Shown piece after piece: positions 43,677-52,866 of a stretch of DNA of 64,000 bases. Numbering within the stretch: position 1 is the first letter of the stretch; each line of letters opens with the position of its first letter. The DNA comes from Microbacterium sp. RURRCA19A (GTDB lineage Bacteria; Actinomycetota; Actinomycetes; Actinomycetales; Microbacteriaceae), in assembly GCF_900156455.1 (NCBI RefSeq), contig NZ_FTNQ01000004.1:179518-243517 (forward strand), written 5' to 3'. The notes under the pieces were generated by a model that saw only the letters and a list, made by a program, of their open reading frames with translations, searched no databases and was not told the origin of the DNA. Position numbers and translations under genes: made by a program.

Positions 43677-44783
43677 GTGCTCTCCTTCACCTCGCGTCGC
43701 CGCCTCCCGGCTCTGGGCGTCGCACTGCTGGCCCTGGCGGCGACGCTGGCCCTCCTTCCGCCCTCGGCCCCCGCGCGGGCCGATGACGGCGATGCCGCCG
43801 CCACCCCCGCGACGGTCGGGGTCGCCACCCGTCCCGCCGGCGAGGACGGCCGCCCCGACGGCCGGTCGCGCTTCAGCTACACCGCGGATCCCGGCCAGTC
43901 GGTCACGGACCGCGTCCTCGTCGGCAACACCGGGACGCAGCGTCAGGACTTCACGGTCTTCGCCACCGACGCCTTCAACGGCGGCGACGGGGCGTTCTCG
44001 CTCCTCGCGACCGCCGACACCCCGACGTCCGTCGGCGCGTGGCTGCGCTTCGACGACGGCAGCGACCGCATCACGTTCTCGCTCGAGCCGAACGAGGTCC
44101 GGCTCCTGCCGTTCACGATCGTGTTCCCCGCGGACGCGACGCCCGGCGATCACGTCGGAGGCCTCGTGGCATCCGTCATCGAGGAGGGGCAGCAGGTCAG
44201 CGTCGACCGCCGCGTCGCCACCTCCATCTTCGCCCGCGTGTCCGGCGAGCTCCAGCCGGCGCTGAGCATCACGAGCTACGACGCGTCTTACCAGGGCGAC
44301 TGGTGGAACCCGTTCAGCGGCAGCGTCACGCTGCACTACACCGTCTCCAACCCGGGCAATGTGGCGCTCGCCGCCAACCTCACGTCGGGGGTCGCGACCT
44401 GGTTCGGCCTCCCCGCGACGGGCCTGCAGGGCGGCAGCATCCCGGTCCTGCTCCCCGGCAACACCGCGACGTACGAGTTCACCGTCGGCGGTGTCGGGCA
44501 GTGGCTGTACCTCAACCCGTCGACCGTGCTGAACCCGTTCGTCGACTCGCCCGACAGTTCGCAGCAGCTGACCGTCTCGCCGATCACCCGCGACACGGTG
44601 ACCTTCGCGGTGCCCTGGATGCTGCTGATCCTGCTCGCCCTAGCCGCGGCGATCTTCCTGCTGCTGCGCTGGCGCCGGCGCCGTGACGAAGAGCGCGCGC
44701 TGGAGTGGGTCGACTACATGGAGCGGGCGACGGCCGCCGAGGCCGAGGGTCTCGCCGCCGCCGCGAAGTCGGGATCGTCGTGA
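43677..44783 (+). CDS. DUF916-like exported membrane protein
   Basis: 368 residues. Signal peptide, a beta-rich extracellular region with the DUF916 look (FSYTADPGQSVTDRVLVGNT, LEPNEVRLLPFTIVFPADAT, GDHVGGLVASV), a second region with NPGNVALAANLTS, one C-terminal membrane segment (PWMLLILLALAAAIFLLL) and a charged cytoplasmic tail. DUF916 proteins accompany WxL proteins in firmicutes and bind peptidoglycan and the WxL partner. GTG at 43677 with GGAGA 6 nt upstream. GTGA overlap with the next gene. Confidence 0.75.
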   Translation: MLSFTSRRRLPALGVALLALAATLALLPPSAPARADDGDAAATPATVGVATRPAGEDGRPDGRSRFSYTADPGQSVTDRVLVGNTGTQRQDFTVFATDAFNGGDGAFSLLATADTPTSVGAWLRFDDGSDRITFSLEPNEVRLLPFTIVFPADATPGDHVGGLVASVIEEGQQVSVDRRVATSIFARVSGELQPALSITSYDASYQGDWWNPFSGSVTLHYTVSNPGNVALAANLTSGVATWFGLPATGLQGGSIPVLLPGNTATYEFTVGGVGQWLYLNPSTVLNPFVDSPDSSQQLTVSPITRDTVTFAVPWMLLILLALAAAIFLLLRWRRRRDEERALEWVDYMERATAAEAEGLAAAAKSGSS

Positions 44784-45553
44784 GGCCCAGTCGTGCGCTC
44801 GTGCCGCGGCTCGTCGTCGCCGCGGTGCTGCTGGCCTCGGTCGCGGGGGCGGCCGCCCCGGCGGTCGCGGCCGACGATGCGGATGCCGGTACCCCGCTGT
44901 CCGTGACGATCACCGACGGGTCCACGCCCACGCCGACCGCGAGCACGTCCACGGGATCCGGCGGTTCGACGGCGGGTTCGGGGCGGCCGGGTACCGGATC
45001 GGCGGTCGGAGGGTCGTCCGGGGGGACCACGTCCGGGGCGGGGAGCAGCGGCGGCGGGACGACGCAGCCCGAGACCAATCCCGCGGGCGAGGTGAGTGTC
45101 GCCGGCATGCTGTACGTCGGCGGCCTGAACGGATCCACCGCTCCGTCCGTGAATCCCGGCGACGGCACGGTCGATCTCTGGTTCACCGTCCGCAACGCCT
45201 CGAAGTCGGTCATCGACGCGACCGCGGAGTTCTCCCTCGACGGAGCCCTGTTCTCCAACCGACTCGACACCACCAGCGAGGTGGCGATCACGGCCCTCCA
45301 CCCCGGTGAGACCCGCGTCGTCGCGGCGTCGCTGCACGGGGCCGGCCAGTGGACGCTGCTCACGGGCCACGTGACGCTGACCCCGCCGGAGTCGGTCGAC
45401 GGCACCGCACTGGCGCCGGTCACGCGTGACGGGTTCTTCCTGCTGTTCCCGTGGCTGATCCTGTCGATCGTGGTGGTCCTCGCCGTCGCCTGGGCGATCG
45501 TCCGGGTCGTCCGCGACGCTCTGCCCCCGGTCCCCGTGGCGGCGACGACGTGA
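44780..45553 (+). CDS. Exported membrane protein, short paralogue of the DUF916-like protein
   Basis: 257 residues from the GTG at 44780. Signal peptide ([23 protein letters not shown]), a Ser/Gly/Thr-rich stalk of about 60 residues, one beta-sandwich domain ([39 protein letters not shown]) and a membrane segment preceded by [18 protein letters not shown]. That C-terminal block parallels SPITRDTVTFAVPWMLLILL of the preceding protein, so the two are related. Overlaps both neighbours by 4 nt. Function unknown. Confidence 0.7.
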   Translation: MRPSRALVPRLVVAAVLLASVAGAAAPAVAADDADAGTPLSVTITDGSTPTPTASTSTGSGGSTAGSGRPGTGSAVGGSSGGTTSGAGSSGGGTTQPETNPAGEVSVAGMLYVGGLNGSTAPSVNPGDGTVDLWFTVRNASKSVIDATAEFSLDGALFSNRLDTTSEVAITALHPGETRVVAASLHGAGQWTLLTGHVTLTPPESVDGTALAPVTRDGFFLLFPWLILSIVVVLAVAWAIVRVVRDALPPVPVAATT

Positions 45554-46506
45554 CCCTCCAGGAAGATCGTGCCGCCGTGGCGCCCCCGCGTTCCCTCCCG
45601 CCGCGCCCGCCGAAGCCTCCGCGTCGTCCCCCGCGTCGCCGACCGCAGTACGCGCCCCTCACGCCCGTGCAGGTGTTCCTGCGGGGGACGCTCGTGTCGA
45701 TCTCGGTCCTGATGCTGGTGTTCCTCGGCAACGTCCTGCTGGTCAGCCACATCACGCACTTCGCCTCGCAGCAGGAACTCCGCGACACTTTCCGCGCCCA
45801 GCTGTCGGCGGGGACCGCCCCGGTGAGCGAGGGCGATTTCGACGACCATCTGCTCGGCGACGGGGTGCCCGTCGCCCTGCTGTCGATCCCGCAGCTCGGC
45901 GTCGACGAGGTGGTGTCGGAGGGCACGACCTCGAGCGTCCTGATGCAGGGGCCCGGTCACCGCCGCGACACCGTGTTGCCGGGGCAGGCCGGTGTGAGCG
46001 TCATCATGGGCCGGAGCGCGGCGTTCGGCGGACCGTTCGGCGGCATCCAGACGCTCCAGCCGGGCGAGGGCTTCACCGTGCGCACGGGGCAGGGCGAGCA
46101 GACGTTCGAGGTGCTGGGCGTCCGCTACGCCGGGGATCCGACCCCGCCCGCACCGGTGCGCGGCGAGAGCCGCCTGATCCTCATGGCCGCGCGCGGGGCC
46201 CCGTACCTGCCGACCGGGGTCGTCTACGTGGATGCCAAGGCCACCGGTCCCGCGAAGGCCACCGGTGCTCGCCAGACGACGTCCCTGTCGCTGCCGCCGC
46301 AGGCCACGGCGATGGCGACGGATGCGACGACCGTGTGGGCGCTGGTCTTCGCGCTGCAGTTCCTCGTCGTCGCCGAGCTCGTGGCGGTGTGGGCGTACCG
46401 CCGCGTCGGGTGGCAGAAGACGTGGATCGTCTTCGCCCCCGTCCTGCTGCTGGCGAGCGTCTTCGTCTCGGACCAGCTGATCCGACTCCTTCCCAACCTC
46501 CTCTGA
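45550..46506 (+). CDS. Sortase-like membrane protein lacking catalytic His and Cys
   Basis: 318 residues. Pro/Arg-rich cytoplasmic N-terminus, a membrane segment ([20 protein letters not shown]), a sortase-type beta-barrel ([51 protein letters not shown]) and two C-terminal membrane segments. In active sortases the second segment continues VIAGHR and the third ends TLTTCHP. Here these are VIMGRS and ILMAARG, so the catalytic His and Cys are both absent. It is therefore unlikely to be a transpeptidase and may act as a scaffold. GTG overlap with the preceding gene; pstB follows after 14 nt. Confidence 0.75.
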   Translation: MTLQEDRAAVAPPRSLPPRPPKPPRRPPRRRPQYAPLTPVQVFLRGTLVSISVLMLVFLGNVLLVSHITHFASQQELRDTFRAQLSAGTAPVSEGDFDDHLLGDGVPVALLSIPQLGVDEVVSEGTTSSVLMQGPGHRRDTVLPGQAGVSVIMGRSAAFGGPFGGIQTLQPGEGFTVRTGQGEQTFEVLGVRYAGDPTPPAPVRGESRLILMAARGAPYLPTGVVYVDAKATGPAKATGARQTTSLSLPPQATAMATDATTVWALVFALQFLVVAELVAVWAYRRVGWQKTWIVFAPVLLLASVFVSDQLIRLLPNLL

Positions 46507-46520
46507 GCCGAAAGCCGAAC

Positions 46521-47753
46521 ATGACCGACCGCCGCGATCCCGATCCCGAGGGTGCTGCCGCCGCGCACGGCGATGCCGCCTCCGACCCGTTCATGACCGA
46601 CGTGCTGAGCGCCGAGGACGTGGCCGTGCTGCAGGACCTGGACCCCTCTCCCGCCGGTGATCCCCCCGCGGGGACGGCTCCGGATGCCACCCGCGCGGGG
46701 CTGGGCATCTCGCACCGCCGGGCCCGCCGGGGCGCGCTCTTCGGCCGTCGTGGGTCGGAGGTGCCCGTCGCCGGTGCGGATGACGTCACGAGCGTGATCC
46801 CCGCCCCCGGGACGGCCGACGCGATCTCACCGGACGTCGGTGCGTACGCCACGACGTCCGCGGGCTACTCGGTGCCCGCCGCGTCCGTCCGGGCATCGAC
46901 GGTGTCGCTTCTCGGCGGGGCGTCGGCGACATCCGAACGACTCGCCGCGGCCGAGCGCCGGCTGGCGGACACCCCGGAGCTGTCCGAGCTGGACGCGCAC
47001 TCCATCTCGGCGTGGTTCGGCGACCACCAGGTGCTCCTCGACGTCTCGCTCACGATGCCGGCGGGTCAGGTCACCGCCCTCATCGGTCCGTCGGGGTGCG
47101 GCAAGTCGACGTTCCTGCGCATCCTCAACCGCATGCACGAGCTGGTGCCGTCGGCATCCCTCGCCGGTGAGGTGCGGCTGGACGGCGATGACATCTACGA
47201 CCCGGGGCACCGCCTGATCGACGCGCGCAAGCACATCGGCATGGTCTTCCAGAAGCCGAACCCGTTCCCCGCCATGTCGATCTACGACAACGTCATCGCG
47301 GGGCTGAAGCTCACCGGCATGCGCGCATCGCGCGACGAGAAGGACTACCTCGTGGAGCGCTCGCTGACCTCGGCGGGCCTCTGGAAAGAGGTGAAGGATC
47401 GCCTGCGGGCGCCCGGCGGCGGTCTGTCCGGCGGGCAGCAGCAGCGCCTGTGCATCGCGCGATCGCTCGCGATCAAGCCCAAGGTGCTGCTGATGGACGA
47501 GCCGTGTTCCGCACTCGATCCGACCTCCACCCGCGTGATCGAGGAGACGATGGGGGAGCTGCAGAAGGAGCTGACGATCGTCATCGTCACGCACAACATG
47601 CAGCAGGCGCAGCGCGTGTCGCAGCAGTGCGCGTTCTTCCTGGCATCCCAGGGGCAGCCCGGTCACATCGTCGAGCACGGCGACACCGAGGCGATGTTCG
47701 ATTCCCCGATCGACCCGCGGACCTACGACTACGTGAACGGCCGATTCGGATGA
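46521..47753 (+). CDS. pstB: Phosphate ABC transporter ATPase PstB with N-terminal extension
   Basis: 410 residues; PstB is normally about 260. Residues 1-150 are an acidic, Ala-rich extension of no recognised family. The ATPase follows from [17 protein letters not shown]: Walker [14 protein letters not shown]-loop VFQKPNPFP, signature LSGGQQQRL, Walker [14 protein letters not shown] and switch His in [10 protein letters not shown]. The KPNPFP sequence is diagnostic for PstB. ATG at 46521; an ATG near residue 155 is not available as a convincing alternative, and the frame, composition and spacing support the long form. Displaced from pstCA by over 8 kb. Confidence 0.92.
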   Translation: MTDRRDPDPEGAAAAHGDAASDPFMTDVLSAEDVAVLQDLDPSPAGDPPAGTAPDATRAGLGISHRRARRGALFGRRGSEVPVAGADDVTSVIPAPGTADAISPDVGAYATTSAGYSVPAASVRASTVSLLGGASATSERLAAAERRLADTPELSELDAHSISAWFGDHQVLLDVSLTMPAGQVTALIGPSGCGKSTFLRILNRMHELVPSASLAGEVRLDGDDIYDPGHRLIDARKHIGMVFQKPNPFPAMSIYDNVIAGLKLTGMRASRDEKDYLVERSLTSAGLWKEVKDRLRAPGGGLSGGQQQRLCIARSLAIKPKVLLMDEPCSALDPTSTRVIEETMGELQKELTIVIVTHNMQQAQRVSQQCAFFLASQGQPGHIVEHGDTEAMFDSPIDPRTYDYVNGRFG

Positions 47754-47763
47754 GGCAGCGCGC

Positions 47764-48585
47764 ATGACCGTCGTCGCCGACCGGACCGACGTGCTGCCCG
47801 CCCCGCCGCCGGTCGAGCGTCCCGAGTCGGACGGGGCGCGCTGGGGTCTGCGAGCGGTCGTCCTCGCCGGACTCCTGCTCGTGCTGCTGGTGAGCCTCGG
47901 CGCGATCGCGGAGACGGTTCTCCGGGCGGAGACCGAACGGACGGTCGCCGCGGGGGTCCGGAGCAGCCTCGCCCTCCCGGACAGCGAACGCGTCCAGGTC
48001 GACATCGCGGGATCCGTGCTTCTGCAGGAACTCGGCGGGGGCGTGGACAACGCCACCATCACGGTCTACAGCCTTCCGACCGGCCCGGCCAATGCGGATC
48101 TGACGGTCTTCATCGAGGGGGTGCGCCCGGACGGCGACGGCTGGACGGCGGACCGTGCCGCGGGGGCGGTCACCCTCTCTGCGGCGCAGGCGACGGCGCT
48201 GATGGTCCCGGCCGAGTACCAGGGCGTGATGCGCGTGGGCTTCTCCGGCGGAGACATGGTCATGACCGGCTCCGCGCCGGGTGGGACGACGGCAGTGAGC
48301 GTGAGCGTCTCCATGACACCGCGGTTCGAGAAGGAACGGCTCGGCGCGACCTTCTCCTCCGTCACGATCGGCGACAAGACCCTCTCGGTCGACGAGGTCG
48401 CCGCACAGACGGGCGTCGACCTCGCCGCGCTGCAGCCCGCTCCGGTCTGCGTGGCCGAGCTGCTGCCCCGCTTCCTGCACGTGCGCGACGTGCGCGTGGC
48501 CGACCAGCGCCTCCGGTTGGAGTACGACGCCGACCTGGCCGCATCCGACACCGCCGAAGGACGAGAACCCGGTTCCTGTCCTTGA
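47764..48585 (+). CDS. DUF2993/LmeA-like membrane-anchored lipid-binding protein
   Basis: 273 residues: N-terminal membrane anchor (AVVLAGLLLVLLVSLGAIAE) followed by a tubular lipid-binding type domain with LRAETERTVAAGVRSSLALP and VQVDIAGSVLLQELGGGVDNA. This matches the DUF2993 pattern; the mycobacterial member LmeA binds phosphoinositides and acts in lipomannan maturation. Ten nt after pstB, so probably the last gene of the cluster. The role with phosphate uptake is not known. Confidence 0.75.
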   Translation: MTVVADRTDVLPAPPPVERPESDGARWGLRAVVLAGLLLVLLVSLGAIAETVLRAETERTVAAGVRSSLALPDSERVQVDIAGSVLLQELGGGVDNATITVYSLPTGPANADLTVFIEGVRPDGDGWTADRAAGAVTLSAAQATALMVPAEYQGVMRVGFSGGDMVMTGSAPGGTTAVSVSVSMTPRFEKERLGATFSSVTIGDKTLSVDEVAAQTGVDLAALQPAPVCVAELLPRFLHVRDVRVADQRLRLEYDADLAASDTAEGREPGSCP

Positions 48586-48612
48586 TCGCCGCGCCCCGCG
48601 GCGCGCGACCTG

Positions 48613-50010
48613 CTACCGCCGCGCCCGCGCCCGGGATCGCACGACACCGGAGAGCGTCGCGCGCACCGGCTGACCGAGGTAGATGCCGAGCGAGGCGCCG
48701 ACCGCGAGCGCGATGCCGATGGTCGCGGCCCCCGCGAGGGTCGTCACCCCGGTCATGAGCACGGCGGCGTCGTCGCCGGACTCGACGACGCCCAGCAGCC
48801 CACGGAAGACCGCCGCCCCCGGGACCATCGGCAGGATCGCGGCGGTCGTGACGGCGACCGACGGCACGTGCAGCCGATAGGCCAGGACGATGCCGACGAA
48901 GCTGCCGACGAACGCCCCCACACCGCTGGCCGCGGCCACCTCGAACCCGATCGCCGACGCGCCCGTGTACCCGACCCACGCGACGAGACTCAGCCCCGCG
49001 CTGACGAGCACGATGCGGGCACCGGCGCCGTTGTAGATCGCCACGGCGATCGCGATGACGGCAGCCCCGACGAACTGCAGGGGGAGCGGCCCGAGCGGCA
49101 GGGCCATCGACGGCGCCGACATCCCCAGCCCGAGCACCCGCACGGTCTCCAGCCCCGCGAGGATCCCCAGCACGACGCCCAGCGTCTGCGTCGTGAGTTC
49201 GAGGATGCGCCCGGTGGCGGTGAGGGCGAAGCCGTCGATGGCATCCTGGGCCGCGCCCACCACGGTGAGTCCGGCGAGCATCAGGACGATCCCGGATGCC
49301 ACGATCACCGACGGGCGGATCGTCTCGGCCGCGTCGAGTCCGGTGTACCGGAGCAACGGGGAGACGGCGGCGACGACGGTCAGGACGAACCCGCCGGCGA
49401 TCTGCGCGAAGAAGTACGGCACGCGGGCCTTCGCGAGCAGGTGCTGCGTCGTCGCGGCGAGCGCTGCGGCCGTGAACGACAGTGCGAGGGCGAGCCAGTT
49501 CGCCCCGAACATCACGGCGACGCCGAGCGCGAGCGTGGCCTGCGCGACGACGATGGCCGCGGGCCGGTACCGGAACGGCAGGCGCCGGATCGCGCGGCAG
49601 CGGGCGATCGCCGTGTCCAGGTCGAGGCCGTCGGAGACCTCGGCGACGAGGGCCTGCAGACGCTGCAGCTTGGCGTGGTCCGGCACCGATCCGCGCACGA
49701 CGCGCAGGAGGGTCGTGGGGTGCGCCGCGCCGGGAAGGCTGTGCGCGATCGTGACCGAGTTGTACGTGACGTCGACGTGGACGGGGTCCAGACCGTACGC
49801 GCGGCTCACCCGCACGATCGTCGCGGTCACATCGCTCGCGGAGGCTCCGACCACGAGCATCGTCTCGCCGATGCGGATGGCGAGATCCAGGATGCGGGTG
49901 GCGAGCGTCTCGTCGATGACGGCGAGGAGCTGCGTCTCGGGGGCGAGGGCGTTCTCGGCGTGGACGAGACGGCGCAACGACGACAGCCATCGAGCGGGGG
50001 TGGGGGGCAT
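48613..50010 (-). CDS. thrE: Threonine/serine exporter, ThrE family
   Basis: 465 residues. The N-terminal half is a ThrE domain with a soluble part (LAIRIGETMLVVGASASDVTATI and SLPGAAHPTTLLRVVRGS) followed by about ten membrane segments across both halves (ThrE and ThrE_2). Exports threonine and serine in Corynebacterium. Encoded divergently from lysC-asd, the first steps of threonine and lysine synthesis, which makes physiological sense. Confidence 0.9.
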   Translation of the reverse strand: MPPTPARWLSSLRRLVHAENALAPETQLLAVIDETLATRILDLAIRIGETMLVVGASASDVTATIVRVSRAYGLDPVHVDVTYNSVTIAHSLPGAAHPTTLLRVVRGSVPDHAKLQRLQALVAEVSDGLDLDTAIARCRAIRRLPFRYRPAAIVVAQATLALGVAVMFGANWLALALSFTAAALAATTQHLLAKARVPYFFAQIAGGFVLTVVAAVSPLLRYTGLDAAETIRPSVIVASGIVLMLAGLTVVGAAQDAIDGFALTATGRILELTTQTLGVVLGILAGLETVRVLGLGMSAPSMALPLGPLPLQFVGAAVIAIAVAIYNGAGARIVLVSAGLSLVAWVGYTGASAIGFEVAAASGVGAFVGSFVGIVLAYRLHVPSVAVTTAAILPMVPGAAVFRGLLGVVESGDDAAVLMTGVTTLAGAATIGIALAVGASLGIYLGQPVRATLSGVVRSRARARR

Positions 50011-50105
50011 CCGGATCGCTCTCGAGGGGAGGGGTGGAACGCGACGATCCTATCCGCGCACGCCTCCGTGCCCGCCGCATGGCGGCGGCGGCATGCGGGC
50101 GCCTC

Positions 50106-50111
50106 TAAGAT
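50106..50111 (+). promoter_or_regulatory. -10 box of lysC
   Basis: TAAGAT, 72 nt before the lysC start. The short leader contains the repeated word CGTGGCATCC twice and a GGGAG ribosome-binding site. It is too short for a lysine riboswitch. Confidence 0.5.
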
Positions 50112-50183
50112 GAACCCTCGGGCGTGGCATCCGAGCGCCCCGTCGTGGCATCCCGACGCCCGACCCTCCCGGGAGTTCCTCTT

Positions 50184-51470
50184 ATGGCGCTGATCGTCCA
50201 GAAGTACGGCGGTTCGTCCGTCGCCGACGCCGAGAGCATCAAGCGCGTCGCCAAGCGCATCGTCGACACCCGCCGCGCCGGCCACGAGGTCGTCGTCGCC
50301 GTCAGCGCCATGGGCGACACGACCGATGAGCTGCTCGACCTCGCGGGGCAGGTCGCCCCGATCCCCGCGCCGCGCGAGCTCGACATGCTGCTCTCCAGCG
50401 GTGAGCGCATCTCGATGGCGCTGCTCGCGATGGCGATCCACTCGATGGGCTTCGAGGCGCGCTCGTTCACCGGCAGCCAGGCGGGCATGATCACGGATGC
50501 CACCCACGGCGCCGCCCGCATCGTCGATGTGACGCCCGTGCGCCTGCGCGAAGCGCTCGACGAGGGCGCCATCGTCATCGTCGCCGGCTTCCAGGGCTTC
50601 AACCGCGACACCCGCGACATCACGACCCTCGGCCGCGGCGGCTCCGACACGACCGCCGTCGCGCTGGCCGCCGCCCTGAACGCCGACGTGTGCGAGATCT
50701 ACAGCGACGTCGACGGCATCTTCACCGCCGACCCGCGCGTCGTGCCGCTCGCCCGCAAGCTCGACCGCGTCGGCAGCGAAGAGATGCTCGAGCTCGCCGC
50801 CAACGGCGCGAAGGTGCTCTACATCCGCGCCGTCGAGTACGCCCGCCGTCACGGCGTGCTCATCCACGCCCGCTCCACGTTCAGCTCGGGCGAGGGCACG
50901 TGGGTGCTCGACGCCTCGAAGACCTCCGCACTCGTCCCCGAAAGAGAAGCCATGGAAGAGCCCATCGTCGCCGGCGTCGCCACCGACCTCAGCCAGGCCA
51001 AGATCACCGTCATCGGCGTGCCCGACGTCCCCGGCAAGGCCGCCGACATCTTCAAGATCGTTGCGAAGTCCGGCGCGAACGTCGACATGATCGTGCAGAA
51101 CGTCTCCGCCGCCGCCACGGGCCGCACCGACATCTCCTTCACGCTCCCCAAGACTGATGCCGCCCAGGCGCTCAAGGCGCTCGCCGCCGAGCAGAGCGAG
51201 GTCGGGTTCGAGAGCCTCGTGCACGACGACCAGATCGGCAAGCTCTCGGTCGTGGGTGCGGGCATGCGCACGCACTCCGGTGTCTCCGCGACGCTGTTCG
51301 AGGCGCTGAGCCTCGCGGGCGTGAACATCGAGATGATCTCGACCTCCGAGATCCGCATCTCGGTCGTCGTCCGTGGCGTCGACCTCGCCGAGGCGGCCCG
51401 ACTCGTGCACACCGCCTACGGTCTGGACGGCGACGCCGAGGCGACCGTCCACGCCGGCACCGGCCGCTGA
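50184..51470 (+). CDS. lysC: Aspartate kinase
   Basis: 428 residues. Catalytic half with [56 protein letters not shown] region and a C-terminal pair of ACT domains ([17 protein letters not shown] and [19 protein letters not shown]). First step of lysine, threonine and methionine synthesis; ACT domains carry feedback control. ATG at 50184 ([10 protein letters not shown]) preceded by GGGAG. An internal start at 50952 would give a separate regulatory subunit. asd follows after 223 bp with its own -10 box. Confidence 0.96.
   Translation: MALIVQKYGGSSVADAESIKRVAKRIVDTRRAGHEVVVAVSAMGDTTDELLDLAGQVAPIPAPRELDMLLSSGERISMALLAMAIHSMGFEARSFTGSQAGMITDATHGAARIVDVTPVRLREALDEGAIVIVAGFQGFNRDTRDITTLGRGGSDTTAVALAAALNADVCEIYSDVDGIFTADPRVVPLARKLDRVGSEEMLELAANGAKVLYIRAVEYARRHGVLIHARSTFSSGEGTWVLDASKTSALVPEREAMEEPIVAGVATDLSQAKITVIGVPDVPGKAADIFKIVAKSGANVDMIVQNVSAAATGRTDISFTLPKTDAAQALKALAAEQSEVGFESLVHDDQIGKLSVVGAGMRTHSGVSATLFEALSLAGVNIEMISTSEIRISVVVRGVDLAEAARLVHTAYGLDGDAEATVHAGTGR
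50952..51470 (+). CDS. Internal start for aspartate kinase beta subunit
   Basis: ATG at 50952 is in frame (Met257 of LysC), preceded by AAAGAGAAG at 6-9 nt. It would produce a 172-residue protein made only of the ACT-domain half ([15 protein letters not shown]...). Corynebacterium lysC makes such an alpha/beta pair from one gene, with a beta subunit of the same size. In-frame overlap, not a separate gene. Confidence 0.65.
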   Translation: MEEPIVAGVATDLSQAKITVIGVPDVPGKAADIFKIVAKSGANVDMIVQNVSAAATGRTDISFTLPKTDAAQALKALAAEQSEVGFESLVHDDQIGKLSVVGAGMRTHSGVSATLFEALSLAGVNIEMISTSEIRISVVVRGVDLAEAARLVHTAYGLDGDAEATVHAGTGR

Positions 51471-51502
51471 CCTTCGCAGCTGCGCGTCCGGGGCTGCGGG
51501 TC

Positions 51503-51534
51503 GCCGAGCGAAACTCCTGAGTTTCCTCCTCGGC
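51503..51534 (+). terminator. Hairpin in the lysC-asd gap
   Basis: Outer arms GCCGAG (51503) and CTCGGC (51529), inner arms GAAACTC and GAGTTTC with a 2-nt loop. Located 33 nt after lysC. The rest of the 223-bp gap shows only TACCCT at 51635-51640, a likely -10 for asd. Confidence 0.5.
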
Positions 51535-51642
51535 GCTGAGCCACACCCGCGAGATCCCGCCATTCTGCGGCGAATCCCCGTCGAATTCTCCGGAGTTCGG
51601 CCCGCGAGCGGCGAACCCATCCCACCGCGCGCGCTACCCTGA

Positions 51643-52764
<1,122 letters not shown>

Positions 52765-52797
52765 TCCGCGGCATCCGGGATGCCACCGGACCGGGGT

Positions 52798-52860
52798 TGT
52801 CTCGATATCGAACCGTCGAATCTCTCGATGTCGAGACACCTCGCAGCCCGCACCTAGAAT
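52798..52860 (+). promoter_or_regulatory. mqo promoter with long inverted repeat operator
   Basis: TGTCTCGATATCGA (52798-52811) and TCGATGTCGAGACA (52825-52838) are reverse complements with one mismatch (13 of 14) around a 13-nt spacer. TAGAAT (52855-52860) is a -10 box 6 nt before the mqo GTG, implying leaderless translation. The right arm covers the -35 position, so a bound repressor would block polymerase. Confidence 0.7.
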
Positions 52861-52866
52861 CGACGA

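Noticed and set aside
45550..46506. Active class E/F sortase
   Set aside because: The positions of the catalytic His and Cys hold Arg and Ala-Ala-Arg, so transpeptidation is not supported.
50106..50183. Lysine riboswitch before lysC
   Set aside because: The leader from the -10 box to the ATG is only about 70 nt and shows no riboswitch-like helices.
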